Positions 54,144 through 63,201 of a DNA stretch of 64,000 nucleotides are shown piece after piece. The DNA comes from JACKJK01 sp046159835 (lineage in GTDB: Bacteria > Pseudomonadota > Alphaproteobacteria > Rhizobiales > Tepidamorphaceae), in the NCBI RefSeq assembly GCF_046159835.1, contig NZ_JBJXCY010000001.1, positions 124,001-188,000 of the forward strand, given 5' to 3'. Position 1 is the stretch's first letter, and each line of letters starts with the position of its first letter. The translations under genes were made by a program, and so were the position numbers. The notes below the pieces were generated by a model that worked only from the letters and a program-made list of their open reading frames with translations, ran no database searches and was not told the DNA's origin.

Positions 54144-55541
54144 TTGCCGCCAACTGACACATATATGCCCCGCCCTTCGCTGGCAGCCCGGCTGTTTCGC
54201 GTCGTCGTGCTGGCAGCGCTGTTCGTCGGTACGCTGGCGGGGGCCTTCTACGGCTATCGCTACCTCAAGGAAACCAGGCCCGAGGTTGCCCGCAGGCCGC
54301 CGGTCGAGCGCGAGTGGACCGTGTCCACCGTCGTCGCCGACTACACCGACCACCGCCCGGAACTGACGACCTACGGCACCACGACGGCAGCCCGGAAGGT
54401 GGACCTGCGCGCGCTCGTATCCGGCGAGATCGTCTCGGTCGCGCCGGAACTGCGCGAGGGCGGCATCGTCACCAAGGGGCAGGAGCTGCTGGAAATCGAC
54501 GCCTTCGACTACGAGGGCGCGGTCGTGGAAGCGCGCGCAAACCTCGCCGAGGCGCGCGCGCGGCTGGCCGAGATCGAGGCCAAGATCGAGCTAGAGGTCG
54601 ACGCGTTGGAGCTGGCCCGCACGCAGCTTGAACTTGCCGAGCGCGATCTCAAGCGCGCCGAGGACCTGTCGGAGCGCGGCGCGGTCTCCACCAAGACGGT
54701 CGACGACCGCCGCATCGCCGTGAACCAGCGCAAGGAGGCCGTCTCCCAGCGCGAGAACCAGCAGGCCATCGACCGGGCTCGTGGCGACCAGCAGGAAGCG
54801 GCTATCGAGCGGCTGGAATGGAAGCAGCGGCAGGCCGAGCGCAACTTGGCCAACACCACGCTGCGCGCACCCTTCGATGCCTATGTCGCGAACGCTGCTG
54901 CCGAGACCGGTCGTCTCGTCGGCATCAACGACGCTGTAGCGACGCTGATCGACGCGAACCGGCTCGACATCCGCTTCGTGCTGTCGGATTCCGAGTTTGG
55001 ACGCATCGCCGATGACGCCGGCAGCGTTGTCGGCCGCGACGTGCAGGTGACCTGGTACGCGGGCGAGGAGCCGCGCCGGTTTTCCGCGACCGTCGACCGG
55101 GTGACGCCGGAAATCGAGGCCGCGCGTGGCGGCGTCGAGGTTTTCGCCAGCATCGGCGCGGATGATCTGCGCGGCGCGGCCCTGCTGCCGCGCCCCGGCG
55201 CATTCGTGCAGGTCGAGATTGCCGACCGCACTTACCGCGATGCTGCCCGCGTTCCCGCAACCGCGCTCTATGGCACCAACACGGTCTACGTGGTCGAGGA
55301 AGGCCGCCTGCGCGCCCGCGAGGTGACGGTGCTGGGCCGTGCGGGGAGCGACCTGCTGCTGCGCGGCAACCTTGCCGAGGGCGACCGCGTCGTCACCACC
55401 CGCATCACCGAAGCCGGCGAGGGCCTGAAGGTGCGCGACGATTCCGCGCCGCCCGCCGAGGACGATGCTTCCGGCAATGAAACTTCGCAGCGTGGCGGCC
55501 AGCGCACGTCCGCTGCCGACAGCCGGGCCACGACGCGATGA
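54144..55541 (+). CDS. RND efflux periplasmic adaptor subunit
   Basis: The 465-residue membrane fusion protein has an N-terminal membrane anchor (VVVLAALFVGTLAGAFYGY). A lipoyl half follows (VSGEIVSVAPELREGGIVTKG), then a coiled-coil hairpin (about residues 130-225, rich in Glu/Arg/Ala/Gln) and the second lipoyl half (NTTLRAPFDAYVANAAAETG). The beta-barrel and a charged tail complete it. It bridges the inner-membrane pump and an outer-membrane channel not encoded here. The start is TTG at 54144 with GAGGAAGG upstream; an ATG at 54165 is possible. Its stop overlaps the pump gene. Confidence 0.9.
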   Translation: MPPTDTYMPRPSLAARLFRVVVLAALFVGTLAGAFYGYRYLKETRPEVARRPPVEREWTVSTVVADYTDHRPELTTYGTTTAARKVDLRALVSGEIVSVAPELREGGIVTKGQELLEIDAFDYEGAVVEARANLAEARARLAEIEAKIELEVDALELARTQLELAERDLKRAEDLSERGAVSTKTVDDRRIAVNQRKEAVSQRENQQAIDRARGDQQEAAIERLEWKQRQAERNLANTTLRAPFDAYVANAAAETGRLVGINDAVATLIDANRLDIRFVLSDSEFGRIADDAGSVVGRDVQVTWYAGEEPRRFSATVDRVTPEIEAARGGVEVFASIGADDLRGAALLPRPGAFVQVEIADRTYRDAARVPATALYGTNTVYVVEEGRLRAREVTVLGRAGSDLLLRGNLAEGDRVVTTRITEAGEGLKVRDDSAPPAEDDASGNETSQRGGQRTSAADSRATTR

Positions 55542-58500
55542 AACCGGAGCCGAACCGGGGCATCCTCGGGTTCTTCATCCATCACCGCAATGCCGCCAAC
55601 CTCCTGATGGCGATGCTGCTGCTGTTCGGCGCATTCGCGCTGATGCGGCTCAACACGCAATTCTTCCCGACCGTCGACACGCCGCGCATTTCCGTCTCCG
55701 TCACGTGGTCGGGCGCGAGCGCGGAAGACATTGAAGCCAACATCCTGGAATCCGTCGAGCCGAACCTGCGCTTCCTCGACGGGTTGGACGAGTTGCGCTC
55801 GTACGCGCGTGAAGGCTCCGCCTCCATCACCATGGAGTTCGAGCAGGGCACCGACATGCAGAAGGCGCAGTCGGACGTCGAGACGGCGCTGTCCCAGATC
55901 ACCACGCTGCCCGAAGAGGCGGAAGAGCCGATCGTCACCCGCAATGTCTGGTACGAGACGGTCGCCACCGTCGCCGTCTCCGGGCCGTTCTCCGAGGAAG
56001 CCATTCGCGCCCATGCCCGCGACATTCGCGACGGGCTGCTCGATGCCGGTATAGACAAGGTCGAGATGACCGGCGTGCGCGACCGCGAGTTCCGCGTCGT
56101 CATTCCCGAATGGCAGTTGCGGCGGCTGGGGCTTTCTGTCGGAGATGTCGCGACCCGCATCGGGCAGGCAACGCGCGACACGCCCTCCGGCACGCTCAAC
56201 GGTGCCATCGAGAAGCAGCTTCGCTCGCTCACCGACTACGACACTCCCGGCGCGGTCGGCGAGATCGAGATCGTCTCCGGCATCACCGGCGAAAAGGTGC
56301 TGCTGCGCGATATCGCGGAGGTTTCGACCACCTTCGACGAGAACCAGTCCGCTGGCTATCGCGGCATGGGCCGTGCGGTCGAACTGGACGTGCAGCGCGC
56401 GCTCAATTCCGACACGCTGGAAAGCCGAGCGCTGGTGATGGACTACATCGAGAACCTGCGCGGCACCTTGCCGCCGTCCCTCGACATCTCGCTTTACAAC
56501 GTGCGCGCCGACCGGGTGCAGGAACGCATCAACCTGCTGGTCTTCAACGGGCTCGAAGGCCTCGCGCTGGTCCTCATCGCGCTGTTCCTGTTCCTGAACG
56601 CGCGCGTCGCTTTCTGGGTGGCGGTCGGCATTCCGACAGCGGTAATGGCAACGCTGGGGCTGATGCTGCTGTCCGGCCAGTCCATCAACATGATCTCGCT
56701 CTTCGCGCTCATCATGATGCTCGGCATCATCGTGGACGATGCCATCGTTGTGGGCGAGCACACTGCCACCCGCTTCACCGAGGGTGACGGTGCGGCACTG
56801 GCGGCCGAACGCGGCGCGGGGCGCATGTTCTGGCCGGTCGTCGCCGCAACGCTGACGACGCAGGCCGCCTTCCTGCCGCTGTTCTTCGTGCGCGACACGA
56901 TCGGGCAGATCATGTCGGCGCTGCCGCTCGTTGTCATAGCAGCGCTGTTTGCGAGCCTCGTTGAATCGTTCTTCGTGCTGCCGGGCCACCTGCGCCATTC
57001 GCTCGCCAGGATGCGAACCGAGCCGGGTCGCGTCCGCCGCATCCTCGATGGCGCGTTCAACTGGTTCCGCGACAAGCCGTTCCGCTGGTTGGCGACCCTC
57101 GCCGTGAAGGCGCGCTACGTGACCGTGGCGCTCGCAATCGCCAGCATCATCATCGCGTTTGGCGCGATCAGCGGCGGACGCGTCGGCTTCCAATTCTTTC
57201 CCTCGCCTGAGGCCGAGAGCATCAATGCCCGCGTCGTCATGGCTGCCGGCACCCCGCAGGAAGATGTGCTGTCGGCCATGAACCGCATCGAGGAGGCGCT
57301 TGACGAAGCGGTGGAAAGCCTCGCGCCGGAAGGCGAGGAACTCGTGCGCGCCCGCTTTACCCAGCTTGGCGTTGCCGGCAACACGCGCGGCACCAATGCC
57401 GCCTCGCTCACGGTCCATCTCACGGCATCGGAGTCGCGCTCGGTGCGCACCGCCGAGATCATTCGCGGCTGGCGGCAGGCGACACCGAAAATCCCCGGCA
57501 TCGAGGACCTCGTCATCACCTTCCCGCGCGGCGGGCCTCCCGGCCGCGACGTGGAGATCGAGTTGAGCGACGGCTCACCGGCGGTACTGAAGACCGCCGC
57601 GCTGGAACTGCGCGATGCGCTCGCCTCCTATCCCGGGCTGTCATCCATCAGCGACGACCTGTCCTACGGCAAGCCCGAGATCGTCATGGAGCTGACGCCG
57701 CGCGGCACTGCGCTCGGCTTCACCCTCCAGAGTGTCGGCCAGCAGGTCCGCAACTCCTTCGATGGTGCCATCGCGCGCCGCTTTGCCGATGGTGACGACG
57801 AAGTGACCATACGCGTCGTGCGCGAGCAGGCCGAGGAGGGCATCGCCGCGCTCACCAATCTTGCACTGAAATCGCCGACCGGCAGCTTCGTGCCGCTGAC
57901 TGAGATCGTCACGCTCAATGAGCGGCAGGGCTTTTCGATCATCCAGCGCCTCGATGGCCGCACGGTGGTGGCCGTCTCCGCCGACCTCGACACCGATGTT
58001 GCCACCCCGACCGAACTGATCGGCGCGCTGGAGGAGTCCGGCATCGTGCGCGAGATCGCGGGCCGCCGCGGCCTCGACTATCGCTATGCGGGCCGGGAGG
58101 AGGAGCGAAAGAAATCGTTCGAGGACCTGCAATTCGGCGCAATGATGGGCCTTGGCATCATCTATCTCGTGCTGGCCTGGGTCTTCGCGAGCTACTTCAC
58201 GCCGCTGGCGGTCATGCTCGTCATTCCGTTCGGCTTCGTCGGCGCAGTGCTCGGCCACTACCTGATGGGCTTTTCGCTGACGATCCTGTCGCTGATGGGC
58301 CTGCTCGGCCTGTCGGGCATTCTCGTCAACGACTCCATCATCCTCGTCAGCCGCGCCACCGAGCGAAAGGAGATGGGTGAGGCGTATGACGTGGCCGCAA
58401 TCAACGCCTCCTGCGACCGCCTGCGCGCGGTTCTGCTCACCTCGCTGACGACGGTCGGCGGGCTGGCCCCGCTGCTGACGGAAAAGAGCCTTCAGGCGCA

Positions 58501-58675
58501 GTTCCTGCTGCCCATGGCGATCACGCTGGTCTTCGGGCTGGCGGTGGCGACGCTCTTCGTGCTGTTCCTCGTGCCGGCCTATCTCGCCATCGGGCACGAT
58601 ATCTCGAGCATATTCGCGTGGATGCGCGACGCGCTGTTCCCCGGCCGCCGCGATCACGCAGCGCCTGCCGAATAG
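55538..58675 (+). CDS. RND efflux pump inner-membrane permease (AcrB/HAE-like)
   Basis: The 1045-residue pump has the twelve-helix RND plan: an N-terminal helix (NAANLLMAMLLLFGAFALMR), two large periplasmic domains, and the proton-relay helix with tandem aspartates in MLGIIVDDAIVVGEH. Further helices end with SLMGLLGLSGILVNDSIILV and LTSLTTVGGLAPLLTEKSLQ. It would expel drugs or lipophilic compounds by proton exchange; specificity cannot be told. It is translationally coupled to the adaptor. The last gene stops 1 bp from the convergent trkH stop. Confidence 0.92.
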   Translation: MKPEPNRGILGFFIHHRNAANLLMAMLLLFGAFALMRLNTQFFPTVDTPRISVSVTWSGASAEDIEANILESVEPNLRFLDGLDELRSYAREGSASITMEFEQGTDMQKAQSDVETALSQITTLPEEAEEPIVTRNVWYETVATVAVSGPFSEEAIRAHARDIRDGLLDAGIDKVEMTGVRDREFRVVIPEWQLRRLGLSVGDVATRIGQATRDTPSGTLNGAIEKQLRSLTDYDTPGAVGEIEIVSGITGEKVLLRDIAEVSTTFDENQSAGYRGMGRAVELDVQRALNSDTLESRALVMDYIENLRGTLPPSLDISLYNVRADRVQERINLLVFNGLEGLALVLIALFLFLNARVAFWVAVGIPTAVMATLGLMLLSGQSINMISLFALIMMLGIIVDDAIVVGEHTATRFTEGDGAALAAERGAGRMFWPVVAATLTTQAAFLPLFFVRDTIGQIMSALPLVVIAALFASLVESFFVLPGHLRHSLARMRTEPGRVRRILDGAFNWFRDKPFRWLATLAVKARYVTVALAIASIIIAFGAISGGRVGFQFFPSPEAESINARVVMAAGTPQEDVLSAMNRIEEALDEAVESLAPEGEELVRARFTQLGVAGNTRGTNAASLTVHLTASESRSVRTAEIIRGWRQATPKIPGIEDLVITFPRGGPPGRDVEIELSDGSPAVLKTAALELRDALASYPGLSSISDDLSYGKPEIVMELTPRGTALGFTLQSVGQQVRNSFDGAIARRFADGDDEVTIRVVREQAEEGIAALTNLALKSPTGSFVPLTEIVTLNERQGFSIIQRLDGRTVVAVSADLDTDVATPTELIGALEESGIVREIAGRRGLDYRYAGREEERKKSFEDLQFGAMMGLGIIYLVLAWVFASYFTPLAVMLVIPFGFVGAVLGHYLMGFSLTILSLMGLLGLSGILVNDSIILVSRATERKEMGEAYDVAAINASCDRLRAVLLTSLTTVGGLAPLLTEKSLQAQFLLPMAITLVFGLAVATLFVLFLVPAYLAIGHDISSIFAWMRDALFPGRRDHAAPAE

Positions 58676-58676
58676 A

Positions 58677-60122
58677 TCAGCCCCGCCAGAAGCGCGGCAG
58701 GAACAGCACCAGCACCGAGAAGAGCTCAAGCCGGCCGAGGATCATCCCGCCGACGAGCATCCATTTCGCCAAGCCCGGGAGGCCGGCGAAATTGCCCGCG
58801 GGCCCGATTTCATCGCCGAGCCCCGGACCGACATTCGAGATCGCCGTCGCCGCACCGGACAGCGCGGTGAGCGGGTCGAGACCGACCATGCCGAGCAGCG
58901 TCGCCAGCACGAGGATGGACGCCACGTAGAGGAAGAAGAAGGTCTGCACGGCAGCGGAGACGTCATCGCCGAGCGGGCGCCCGTTGTATCGCTTCACGTG
59001 GATGCGGTGCGGCGAGACGATGGAGATCAGGTGCTGCTTGATGTCCTCCCACAGCACCATGAAGCGGAAGGTCTTGATGCCGCACGACGTCGACCCGGCG
59101 CAGCCGCCCATGCACATGGCCATGAAGATGGCGATCATCGCGAAGCCGCCCCACGTATTGAAGTCCGTTGTGGCGAAGCCGGTGCCGGTCATCACCGAGA
59201 CGAAGTTGAACATCGTCTCGCGCAGGGTGAAGACAGGCTCTGCACCTTCTTCCACGCGCTCCAGCCAGATCAGGATCGTGAAGGTGGCGACCAGAGCGAG
59301 GAACGTGCGCACCTGCGCGTCCTTGAACAGCCGCCCCGGTCCGCGCCGGAAGGAATCCACGTAGAGCAGGAACGGCAGCGATCCGGCCAGCATGAAGATG
59401 ATGCAGACGATCTCGATTTCCGCCGACTGATAGTAGCCGATGGAGGCGTCGTGCGGGGAGAAGCCCCCCGTCGCAACCGTGCACATGGCGTGCAGGATCG
59501 CGTAGAAAAGCCGCATCCCGGCCATGTGGTAGGCCAATGCGCAAAGCGCGGTGAACAGCACGTAGATGCCCACCAGCGAGGCCGCGATCTGGCTTGCGCG
59601 CGGCAGGATCTTGTCCGGCGTGTCGAAGGCTTCCGCCTTGAAGAGCTGCATCCCGCCGACCTGCAGCATGGGCAGGACCGCGATACTCATGACGATGATG
59701 CCCAGCCCGCCGATCCACTGCAGCACAGCCCGCCAGGTGAGAATGCCCGGCGGCATCGTGTCGAGCCCGGTGAAGACCGTCGCGCCGGTGGTGGTGATGC
59801 CGGACACCGCCTCGAAATAGGCATCCGTGATGGCAAATCCCGGCTCCGACCACACGAATGGCACCGCGCCGAAGGCCGGCAGCAGGATCCACGCCGTCGT
59901 CGTCATCAGGAAGCCGTGGCGGGTGGTGAGACGCATCGACTTGCCCCGCGCCGTCGCCCACATCAGCACGCCGACGAAGACGGTGATGAGCCCGGAGGCC
60001 GCGAAGACCACCCAGTCGGGATTGTAGTAGAAGAGATCCGCGAAGGCCGGGATCATCATCAGCACGCCGAGCGTCGCCAGCAGGATGCCGTTGACGAGGA
60101 ATATCGGCCTCAGATCGCTCAC
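58677..60122 (-). CDS. trkH: Trk-type potassium uptake protein TrkH
   Basis: The 481-residue membrane protein has four repeated helix-pore-helix units, with filter-like sequences in EAVSGITTTGATVF, MCTVATGGFSPHD, MTGTGFATTDFNTWGG and ATAISNVGPGLGDEIGPAGN, and about ten transmembrane helices. It conducts potassium with the TrkA nucleotide-binding subunit, which is not in this window. Length matches TrkH (about 480). It lies downstream of apaG on the minus strand with a 10-bp gap, so the two are likely cotranscribed. Confidence 0.93.
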   Translation of the reverse strand: MSDLRPIFLVNGILLATLGVLMMIPAFADLFYYNPDWVVFAASGLITVFVGVLMWATARGKSMRLTTRHGFLMTTTAWILLPAFGAVPFVWSEPGFAITDAYFEAVSGITTTGATVFTGLDTMPPGILTWRAVLQWIGGLGIIVMSIAVLPMLQVGGMQLFKAEAFDTPDKILPRASQIAASLVGIYVLFTALCALAYHMAGMRLFYAILHAMCTVATGGFSPHDASIGYYQSAEIEIVCIIFMLAGSLPFLLYVDSFRRGPGRLFKDAQVRTFLALVATFTILIWLERVEEGAEPVFTLRETMFNFVSVMTGTGFATTDFNTWGGFAMIAIFMAMCMGGCAGSTSCGIKTFRFMVLWEDIKQHLISIVSPHRIHVKRYNGRPLGDDVSAAVQTFFFLYVASILVLATLLGMVGLDPLTALSGAATAISNVGPGLGDEIGPAGNFAGLPGLAKWMLVGGMILGRLELFSVLVLFLPRFWRG

Positions 60123-60132
60123 GCTGTCGCCT

Positions 60133-60528
60133 TCAGTTCACGCTGCGGTCGGCGTGCGGACTGTCGAGGGAGAATGCCGGGATCTCCACGTCGAAGGAGG
60201 TTCCGTCCTCGCCGCGCATTCCGTACCGCCCACGCATGACGCCGGACGGCGTCGCCAGCGGTACGCCGCTTGTGTACCGGAATTGCTCGCCCGGTGCGAG
60301 TATCGGTTGCTCGCCAACGACGCCCGGCCCGTCGACCGCCTGCCGCGCCCCGGTCTCGTCCACGATATCCCAGTGGCGCGTCAGCAGCTGCACGCGCTGC
60401 GCCGTCGTGTTGCGCAGCGTGATCGTGTAGGTCCAGAAATAGCGGATGGCATCGGGGTCGGAGCGCTCCGGAGAAAACTCCGGTTCCGCCGTCACCTCGA
60501 CCCCCTGCGTCGTCGCCCTGAATGTCAT
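60133..60528 (-). CDS. apaG: ApaG (Co2+/Mg2+ efflux-associated) protein
   Basis: The 131-residue protein is one DUF525/ApaG beta-sandwich with the hallmarks YFWTYTITLRNTTAQRVQLL, TRHWDIVDETGARQAVDGPG, VVGEQPILAPGEQFRYTSG and MRGRYGMRGEDGTSFDVEIP. The biochemical role is unclear; the family has been linked to cobalt/magnesium resistance. The start at 60528 (MTFRATTQ) is the first methionine that matches homologs. It stands between metZ and trkH, all on the minus strand. Confidence 0.93.
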   Translation of the reverse strand: MTFRATTQGVEVTAEPEFSPERSDPDAIRYFWTYTITLRNTTAQRVQLLTRHWDIVDETGARQAVDGPGVVGEQPILAPGEQFRYTSGVPLATPSGVMRGRYGMRGEDGTSFDVEIPAFSLDSPHADRSVN

Positions 60529-60550
60529 GCTGCCTTGGCTTGCGCTGTTT

Positions 60551-60585
60551 CCCCAGCGCTTGGGCGTAAACCAAGGGCGCTGGGG
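60551..60585 (-). terminator. hairpin between metZ and apaG
   Basis: CCCCAGCGCTTGG and CCAAGGGCGCTGGGG pair over 13 bp with one bulged base around GCGTAAA. It follows the metZ stop by 26 bp on the minus strand. There is no T-run, so it probably acts as a partial terminator or as an apaG leader element. Confidence 0.5.
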
Positions 60586-60610
60586 GAGCAAGACCGATGC
60601 TGCTCGGGGA

Positions 60611-61810
60611 TCAGCCGATCGCGTGCAGCGCGGTCTCGATGTCGCGTTTCAGGTCGTCCACGCTCTCGATGCCGAGCGAGATGCGCACCATGCCGTCGCC
60701 GATCCCAAGTTCCGCACGGTCCTCCGGCGTCAGCCGCTGGTGCGTGGTCGTCGCCGGGTGGGTGGCGAGCGACTTGGAATCCCCGAGATTGTTGGAGATG
60801 CGGATGATCTTCAGCGCGTTGAGGAATTCGAACGCGGTCTTCTTGCCGCCCTTGAAGTCCACCGCCAGCATGGTGCCGGCGCCAAGCATCTGCTTCTTCA
60901 CCAGCTCGGCATCCGGGTGGTCGGCGCGGCCGGGATAGAGCACGCTGTCCACCTTCGCACTGTCCGCCAGCAGGTCGGCTGCTGCAGCGGCGTTCGCGCA
61001 CTGGCGCTCGACGCGCAGCGGCAGCGTCTCCAGCCCCTTCAGCAGCACCCAGGCATTGAACGGGCTGAGCGAGGGGCCGGTGTGGCGGATGAAGTCCTTC
61101 AGCGGACCGTCGAGAATCTCCTTGTTGGCGAGGATCAGCCCGCCGAGGCACCGGCCCTGTCCGTCGATATGCTTGGTCGCGGAATAGACGACGATGTCGG
61201 CGCCCAGCTTGTAGGGCTTCTGCAGCAGCGGCGTCGCGAAGACGTTGTCGACGACCAGCAGCGCGCCGGCATCGTGGGCGATCTTCGCGACCGCCTCGAT
61301 GTCGATCAGTCGCAGGTTCGGATTCGACGGCGTCTCCAGGAACAGCAGCTTGGTGTTGGGCCGGATCGCGGCGCGCCACTGGTCGAGGTCGGCACCGTCG
61401 ACGATGGTCGATTCCACGCCGAAGCCCGGCAGCAGGTTTTCCACGATGAAGCGGCAGGAGCCGAACAGCGCGCGTGACGAGACGACGTGATCGCCGGCCT
61501 TCACGTTGGAAATCAGCGCTGCGTTGACCGCTGCCATGCCGCTGGCGGTGGCGCGCGCACCTTCCGTGCCCTCAAGCGCCGCCATGCGGTTTTCGAACAT
61601 GGAAACCGTGGGGTTGCCGTAGCGCGAGTAGACGTAGCCGTCTTCCTCGCCCTTGAAGCGGGCTTCCGCGGATTCCGCGCTCTCGTAGACGAAGCCGGAT
61701 GTCAGGTAGAGGGCCTCGGCTGTTTCGCCGTGCGGGCTGCGTGTCTGCCCGCCGTGCACGAGAAGGGTCTCGTCGCCGGCGTTGGCGAGGTGTTCGGGTA
61801 GGTCGGTCAT
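60611..61810 (-). CDS. metZ: O-succinylhomoserine sulfhydrylase MetZ
   Basis: The 399-residue PLP enzyme of the Cys/Met metabolism family joins O-succinylhomoserine and sulfide to homocysteine. The PLP lysine is Lys213 in VYSATKHIDGQGRCLGG. Other landmarks are YLTSGFVYESAESAEARFKG, YSRYGNPTVSMFENRMAALE, and the C-terminal THPATTTHQRLTPEDRAELG with IRISLGIESVDDLKRDIE. The start at ATG 61810 has AGAGGACAGGA upstream. The leader carries a SAM-II-like riboswitch and a terminator, as expected for a methionine gene. MetZ rather than cystathionine gamma-synthase is inferred from the family pattern. Confidence 0.93.
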   Translation of the reverse strand: MTDLPEHLANAGDETLLVHGGQTRSPHGETAEALYLTSGFVYESAESAEARFKGEEDGYVYSRYGNPTVSMFENRMAALEGTEGARATASGMAAVNAALISNVKAGDHVVSSRALFGSCRFIVENLLPGFGVESTIVDGADLDQWRAAIRPNTKLLFLETPSNPNLRLIDIEAVAKIAHDAGALLVVDNVFATPLLQKPYKLGADIVVYSATKHIDGQGRCLGGLILANKEILDGPLKDFIRHTGPSLSPFNAWVLLKGLETLPLRVERQCANAAAAADLLADSAKVDSVLYPGRADHPDAELVKKQMLGAGTMLAVDFKGGKKTAFEFLNALKIIRISNNLGDSKSLATHPATTTHQRLTPEDRAELGIGDGMVRISLGIESVDDLKRDIETALHAIG

Positions 61811-61849
61811 GTCCTGTCCTCTTCCGCTCAAAAAAGAGCGGGCGGATAC

Positions 61850-61919
61850 AAAAAAACCGGCAGTCAAAGACTTGCGGGCATTTCGCGATATGCCCTAAGC
61901 GTCTTAATGACAATGCCGG
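61850..61919 (-). terminator. long rho-independent terminator in the metZ leader
   Basis: On the minus strand the paired blocks are CCGGCA / TGCCGG, GTCA / TGAC, AAGAC / GTCTT and GGGCAT / ATGCCC, in nested order. Small bulges (TT) and internal loops separate them, and seven T residues follow. The base of the stem (CCGGCA, 61919-61914) overlaps the 3' arm of the helix described at 61915-61939. It lies 40 bp before the metZ start, so it would abort metZ transcription. Confidence 0.85.
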
Positions 61920-61939
61920 GTGGATTTCGTCCGCCCGGC
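61915..61939 (-). promoter_or_regulatory. antiterminator helix of the metZ leader
   Basis: GCCGGG-C-GGA (61939-61930) pairs with TCC-A-CCCGGC (61924-61915) around CGAAA, with one mismatch. Its 5' arm overlaps the pseudoknot strand GGCCGG of the aptamer and its 3' arm overlaps the base of the terminator. Both cannot form together with this helix. It should form when SAM is low. Confidence 0.65.
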
Positions 61940-61993
61940 CTTTTAGCGAGTTGTTTAACGTGGCTGCAAGCCGGCCGGCTCAAATGACCACGG
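61935..61993 (-). ncRNA. SAM-II-type riboswitch aptamer upstream of metZ
   Basis: On the minus strand P1 is CGTGG (61993-61989) with CCACG, enclosing TCATTTG and a loop containing AGCCGGCCGGCTTGCAG. TTAAACAACTCGCTAAAAGG follows, and the closing GGCCGG (61940-61935) can pair with the loop CCGGCC as the second pseudoknot helix. This order and the conserved AAAC and GCTAAAA tracts match the SAM-II class known upstream of metA, metX and metZ genes in alphaproteobacteria. One position differs from the form I remember (TCATTT for TGATTT). A covariance-model search was not possible here. Confidence 0.85.
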
Positions 61994-62073
61994 CGGCGGT
62001 TTTTTCAGACCGCTGCCATTTCGTCAAGCGCCGTGTCGCACATGGGTTGGCCGCAACGGGTGAAGGCTTAACG

Positions 62074-63180
62074 ATGAATTCTGCCTCGACGGCACCGACC
62101 GGCATCTTTCCAGCCGACGAGATTTCCGGCCTTCTCAACGAGCGCCACGTGGCCATTGCCGCCCCGCTTGCCGAGAACCAGGTCCAGCCCGCGAGCCTCG
62201 ATCTGCGGCTCGGCACGGTGGCTCACCGGCTGCGCGCGTCCTTCCTGCCCGGCCCGACGCGCAGTGTCGCGGAACCGCTGGAAGAGCTTGCCCTGCACGA
62301 GATCGACCTGTCGCAAGGTGCGGTGCTGGAAACCGGCTGCGTCTACCTCGTGCCGCTGCTGGAATCGCTGAACCTGCCCGACGACATCGCCGCCGACACC
62401 AACCCGAAGAGTTCGACCGGGCGTCTCGACGTCTTCACCCGCGTCATCACCGACCGCTCGCGCGTGTTCGACAAGGTGGCGGCGGGCTACGCCGGTCCGC
62501 TTTACCTGGAGATCAGCCCGCGCACCTTCCCGATCCTCGTGCGCACCGGTTCGCGGTTGTCGCAGATCCGGTTTCGCCGGGGCGATGCGCGCCTTTCGGA
62601 CGAAGACCTGACGCGGCTGCATGCGCGCGAGACGCTGGTTGCCGCCACCGAGCCGCGCATCGAAAGCGGCATCGCCGTTTCGGTGGACCTGTCGGGACAG
62701 GACCAGCTGGTGGGCTTCCGCGCCAAGCGCCACACCGGCGTCGTCGATGTCGACCGTGTCGGCGCGCTGGATGTTCTGGATTTCTGGGAGCCGATCCACC
62801 GCGCCCGCGACGCCAAGCTGGTGCTCGACCCGGACGAGTTTTACATCCTTGCCTCGAAGGAAGCCGTCCACGTGCCGCCGGATTTTGCAGCCGAGATGGT
62901 GCCGTTCGACCCGCTCGTCGGCGAGTTCCGCGTCCACTATGCGGGTTTCTTCGATCCGGGCTTCGGCCATGCGGCGTCGGGCGGGTCAGGCTCGCGCGCG
63001 GTGCTGGAGGTGCGTAGCCACGATGTGCCGTTCATCATCGAGGACGGGCAGATTGTCGGCCGGCTGGTCTATGAACACCTCGCCGGTACCCCGCCCCAGC
63101 TTTACGGTTCGGGCCTGAAATCGAACTATCAGGGACAGGGCCTCAAGCTTTCCAAGCACTTCCGCGCCTACGAGCGCTGA
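62074..63180 (+). CDS. dcd: 2'-deoxycytidine 5'-triphosphate deaminase (double-length form)
   Basis: The 368-residue enzyme deaminates dCTP to dUTP for thymidylate synthesis. It contains two dUTPase-like halves. The first has ENQVQPASLDLRLGTVAHRL and ETGCVYLVPLLESLNLPDDI with NPKSSTGRLDVFTRVI (substrate serine and arginine). The second includes YAGFFDPGFGHAASGGSGSR. E. coli Dcd is about 190 residues; this doubled form is standard in alphaproteobacteria. The ATG at 62074 is divergent from the metZ leader, with about 80 bp shared as promoter space. Confidence 0.92.
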   Translation: MNSASTAPTGIFPADEISGLLNERHVAIAAPLAENQVQPASLDLRLGTVAHRLRASFLPGPTRSVAEPLEELALHEIDLSQGAVLETGCVYLVPLLESLNLPDDIAADTNPKSSTGRLDVFTRVITDRSRVFDKVAAGYAGPLYLEISPRTFPILVRTGSRLSQIRFRRGDARLSDEDLTRLHARETLVAATEPRIESGIAVSVDLSGQDQLVGFRAKRHTGVVDVDRVGALDVLDFWEPIHRARDAKLVLDPDEFYILASKEAVHVPPDFAAEMVPFDPLVGEFRVHYAGFFDPGFGHAASGGSGSRAVLEVRSHDVPFIIEDGQIVGRLVYEHLAGTPPQLYGSGLKSNYQGQGLKLSKHFRAYER

Positions 63181-63201
63181 ATCTGGGAAGAGGCCATTTC
63201 C

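Noticed and set aside
55286..57418. Minus-strand open frame opposite the RND adaptor and pump
   Set aside because: Low-complexity charged translation with no family match; the plus-strand pump is unmistakable.
54144..58675. A complete tripartite efflux operon
   Set aside because: Adaptor and pump are present, but no outer-membrane channel gene follows; the next gene is trkH on the other strand.
61969..61980. AGCCGGCCGGCT 12-bp palindrome as a protein operator
   Set aside because: It lies inside the riboswitch loop, and its GC-rich palindromy is explained by the pseudoknot pairing with GGCCGG.
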